Both the position numbers and the translations under genes were made by a program. The notes under the pieces are model-generated. The model worked only from the letters and a program-made list of their open reading frames with translations. It was not told where the DNA came from and made no database searches. From Bacteroidota bacterium (lineage in GTDB: Bacteria; Bacteroidota; Bacteroidia; Chitinophagales; Chitinophagaceae), in NCBI GenBank assembly GCA_023436685.1, contig JAEZIL010000100.1:1-7755 (forward strand): a stretch of DNA of 7,755 nucleotides, in the 5' to 3' direction. Positions 6,582-7,755 of this stretch are shown piece by piece (the stretch's first letter is position 1; the number at the start of each line of letters is the position of its first letter).

Positions 6582-7178
6582 ATGAAGAAAGCGCAATTGA
6601 CAAGGCAAACTATTTTGCAAAAAGCGTTTGAGCTGATATACACAAATGGATATCAAAAAACCAGTATAGACGATATACTTAATGCTGCAAATGTTACCAA
6701 AGGAGCATTTTACTATCATTTCCATAGCAAAGATGAAATGGGTCTTGCAATTATTAATGATATTTTGAAACCATCTTTAATTAATAGTTTCATAGTACCG
6801 CTATCAAAGGAAGATGATCCCTTATCGCTAATATATAAACTGATGTATAGCCTGCTAATGAAAAATGATTTCATGAAAGTGGAATATGGTTGCCCTGCAT
6901 CTAACCTTGTGCAGGAAATGACCCCATGGCATAGCGATTTCAGTAAGGCTATTGAAGAATTAACAGTAGAATGGAATCGTATAATGATTTCGACCCTAGA
7001 AGATGGAAAGAAAAAAGGCTATGTAAGAAAAGATGTTAATGCCAAACAGGTGACTTTATTTGTTATGTCTGGCTATTGGGGAGTAAGGAACTTTGGCAAG
7101 CTTGAAAACAGTAAGGGTATTTATATTGTTTACTTAAAAGAGCTAAAAAACTACTTAAGCTTACTCAGGCAAAATTAA
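6582..7178 (+). CDS. TetR/AcrR family transcriptional regulator
   Basis: 198 residues, the usual size. The N-terminal DNA-binding domain (about 6-53) is typical. TRQTILQKAFELIYTNGY forms the first helix, TSIDDILNAANV the second, and TKGAFYYHFHSKDEM contains the recognition helix and the YYHF signature (44-47). The C-terminal ligand domain carries YGCPASNLVQEM (102-113), matching the Gly-Cys...Asn-Leu...Glu pattern of one TetR C-terminal subfamily. It is a cytoplasmic repressor that probably responds to a small molecule. Its likely targets are itself and the membrane-protein genes that follow (54-bp gap to the next start), and possibly the divergent secreted-protein operon through the 109-bp spacer. 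I could not identify a convincing palindromic operator there. TTCCTTTG (6549-6556) is one mismatch from the -7 consensus. The start at 6582 lacks a Shine-Dalgarno but places the helix-turn-helix as usual. Confidence 0.93.
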   Translation: MKKAQLTRQTILQKAFELIYTNGYQKTSIDDILNAANVTKGAFYYHFHSKDEMGLAIINDILKPSLINSFIVPLSKEDDPLSLIYKLMYSLLMKNDFMKVEYGCPASNLVQEMTPWHSDFSKAIEELTVEWNRIMISTLEDGKKKGYVRKDVNAKQVTLFVMSGYWGVRNFGKLENSKGIYIVYLKELKNYLSLLRQN

Positions 7179-7232
7179 TTAAAAACAGACTAGTTGGTAT
7201 GTTTTTTATTAGCTTTACACGAAAAGGTATCG

Positions 7233-7691
7233 ATGTATTCCTTACTTATAGCTTTTCATACTTATCTAAGATGGCTGGTAGTAGCAGCACTTATATATGC
7301 TACATACAGGGCAGGCAATGGATGTTTAAAGGGTAATGCCTACTCTAAAAAGGACGATTTAGCAAGACACTGGACTGCTACTATTGCTCATATACAACTA
7401 ATGATTGGTATGACGCTTTACACTCAGAGTCCTATAATAGAATACTTTTGGAAAAATAAGAAGTCAGCAATTCATCTATTTGATTCAATGTTCTATGCAT
7501 TGATACATTCAGCATTGATGTTAACTGCTATAGTTATTATTACTATAGGTTCGGCAATAGCAAAGCGTAAACCGGCCGATAATGAAAAATTTAAGGCTAT
7601 TTTTGCATGGTTTATAGTGGCGTTGGTCATTATTTTTATTGCTGTGCCATGGCCATTTTCTCCATTGTCAAAAAGACCTTTACTCAGATAA
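7233..7691 (+). CDS. Four-helix integral membrane protein with conserved histidines (Bacteroidota family often labelled cytochrome b-like)
   Basis: 152 residues from the ATG at 7233. A longer frame begins with TTG at 7194, but ATG 7233 is preferred: AAAAGG (7222-7227) sits 5 nt upstream, and family members as I recall them begin MY-x-LL-x2-H-x3-RW. Four hydrophobic segments lie at about 3-25, 48-63, 84-108 and 119-139. Candidate functional residues are H9 and R13-W14 in helix 1, H53 and Q55 in AHIQLMIGMTLY of helix 2, and H92 in helix 3. The PWPF turn (139-142) ahead of a basic tail ending RPLLR is also typical. Intramembrane His could bind haem or quinone, but this is unproven for the family. 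It follows the TetR gene by 54 bp and lies 5 bp before a DUF3817-like gene, indicating a common unit. A weak A/T hairpin (AAAAACA...TGTTTTT, from 7181) lies between TetR and this gene. Confidence 0.85.
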   Translation: MYSLLIAFHTYLRWLVVAALIYATYRAGNGCLKGNAYSKKDDLARHWTATIAHIQLMIGMTLYTQSPIIEYFWKNKKSAIHLFDSMFYALIHSALMLTAIVIITIGSAIAKRKPADNEKFKAIFAWFIVALVIIFIAVPWPFSPLSKRPLLR

Positions 7692-7696
7692 TTCTT

Positions 7697-7755
7697 ATGA
7701 TGCATTTATTTAAAACCAAAGTAGGCTGGTTGAGAATTGTTGGTATGCTGGAAGG
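7697..7755 (+). CDS. DUF3817-like membrane protein, first 19 codons; cut by window edge
   Basis: From the tandem ATG codons at 7697 and 7700 the frame reads MMHLFKTKVGWLRIVGMLEG to the window edge. The FKTKxGWLRIVGxLEG pattern is what I recall at the start of DUF3817 membrane proteins, small proteins with three or so helices common in Bacteroidota and Actinobacteria, of unknown function. The gene starts 5 bp after the preceding stop codon, so it is probably translated from the same message. Only the N-terminus is visible, so the family is a strong guess and the length is unknown. Confidence 0.7.
   Translation, partial: MMHLFKTKVGWLRIVGMLE

Noticed and set aside
7181..7207. Possible terminator after the TetR gene (AAAAACA...TGTTTTTT)
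   Set aside because: The stem is almost only A-T pairs and so weak; kept as a remark, not as a terminator call.
7194..7232. N-terminal extension of the four-helix membrane protein from a TTG codon
   Set aside because: ATG 7233 has an AAAAGG ribosome-site-like sequence at proper spacing and matches the family's usual N-terminus; the extension adds nothing recognisable.
1..7755. Mobile element, CRISPR array, tRNA/rRNA, toxin-antitoxin or phage-defence system
   Set aside because: No transposase, terminal repeats, repeat-spacer array, structural RNA signature or defence-family motif is visible on either strand.

Overview
The window looks like chromosomal DNA from a member of the Bacteroidota, most likely Chitinophagaceae or a close relative. 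The base composition is moderately AT-rich and most start codons lack a clear Shine-Dalgarno sequence. Several secreted proteins end their signal peptides in A-Q, and one good match to the Bacteroidota promoter element TAnnTTTG is visible. The protein families also fit: a Cys-rich CcoI/FixI-type ATPase, a His-containing four-helix membrane protein and a DUF3817-type protein. Taxonomy is inferred from these features; no marker gene is present.

Layout. (1) Positions 1-1515, minus strand: the first 325 residues of a copper-exporting P-type ATPase of the CcoI/FixI type (cut by the window edge), preceded by and overlapping a 184-residue helical, Cys-containing protein that I read as hemerythrin/RIC-like with degenerate metal ligands. 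The rest of a cbb3 oxidase (cco/fix) cluster probably lies beyond the left edge. (2) A 105-bp divergent spacer holding an FNR/CRP-like palindrome and a Bacteroidota-type promoter. (3) Positions 1621-4832, plus strand: an acetyl-CoA hydrolase/CoA-transferase, a secreted orphan protein and an AI-2E-family (PerM/YdiK-like) membrane transporter. A perfect 15-bp inverted repeat links the end of the secreted gene to the spacer before the transporter. (4) A convergent spacer with a long-loop inverted repeat. (5) Positions 4991-6472, minus strand: two adjacent genes for secreted proteins, 3 nt apart. (6) Positions 6582-7755, plus strand: a TetR regulator, a four-helix membrane protein and the first codons of a DUF3817-like membrane protein, probably one unit.

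How they may work together: the left part fits microaerobic respiration (copper delivery to a cbb3 oxidase, a putative di-iron or NO/O2-related helical protein) and acetate/acyl-CoA handling from the opposite strand. One FNR-like site is placed so that it could serve both directions. The right part is a small regulator-plus-membrane-protein unit. I see no insertion sequence, CRISPR array, tRNA, rRNA or recognisable defence system. The most unusual items are the divergent regulatory region, the Cys-cluster protein ahead of the ATPase, and the 15-bp inverted repeat.
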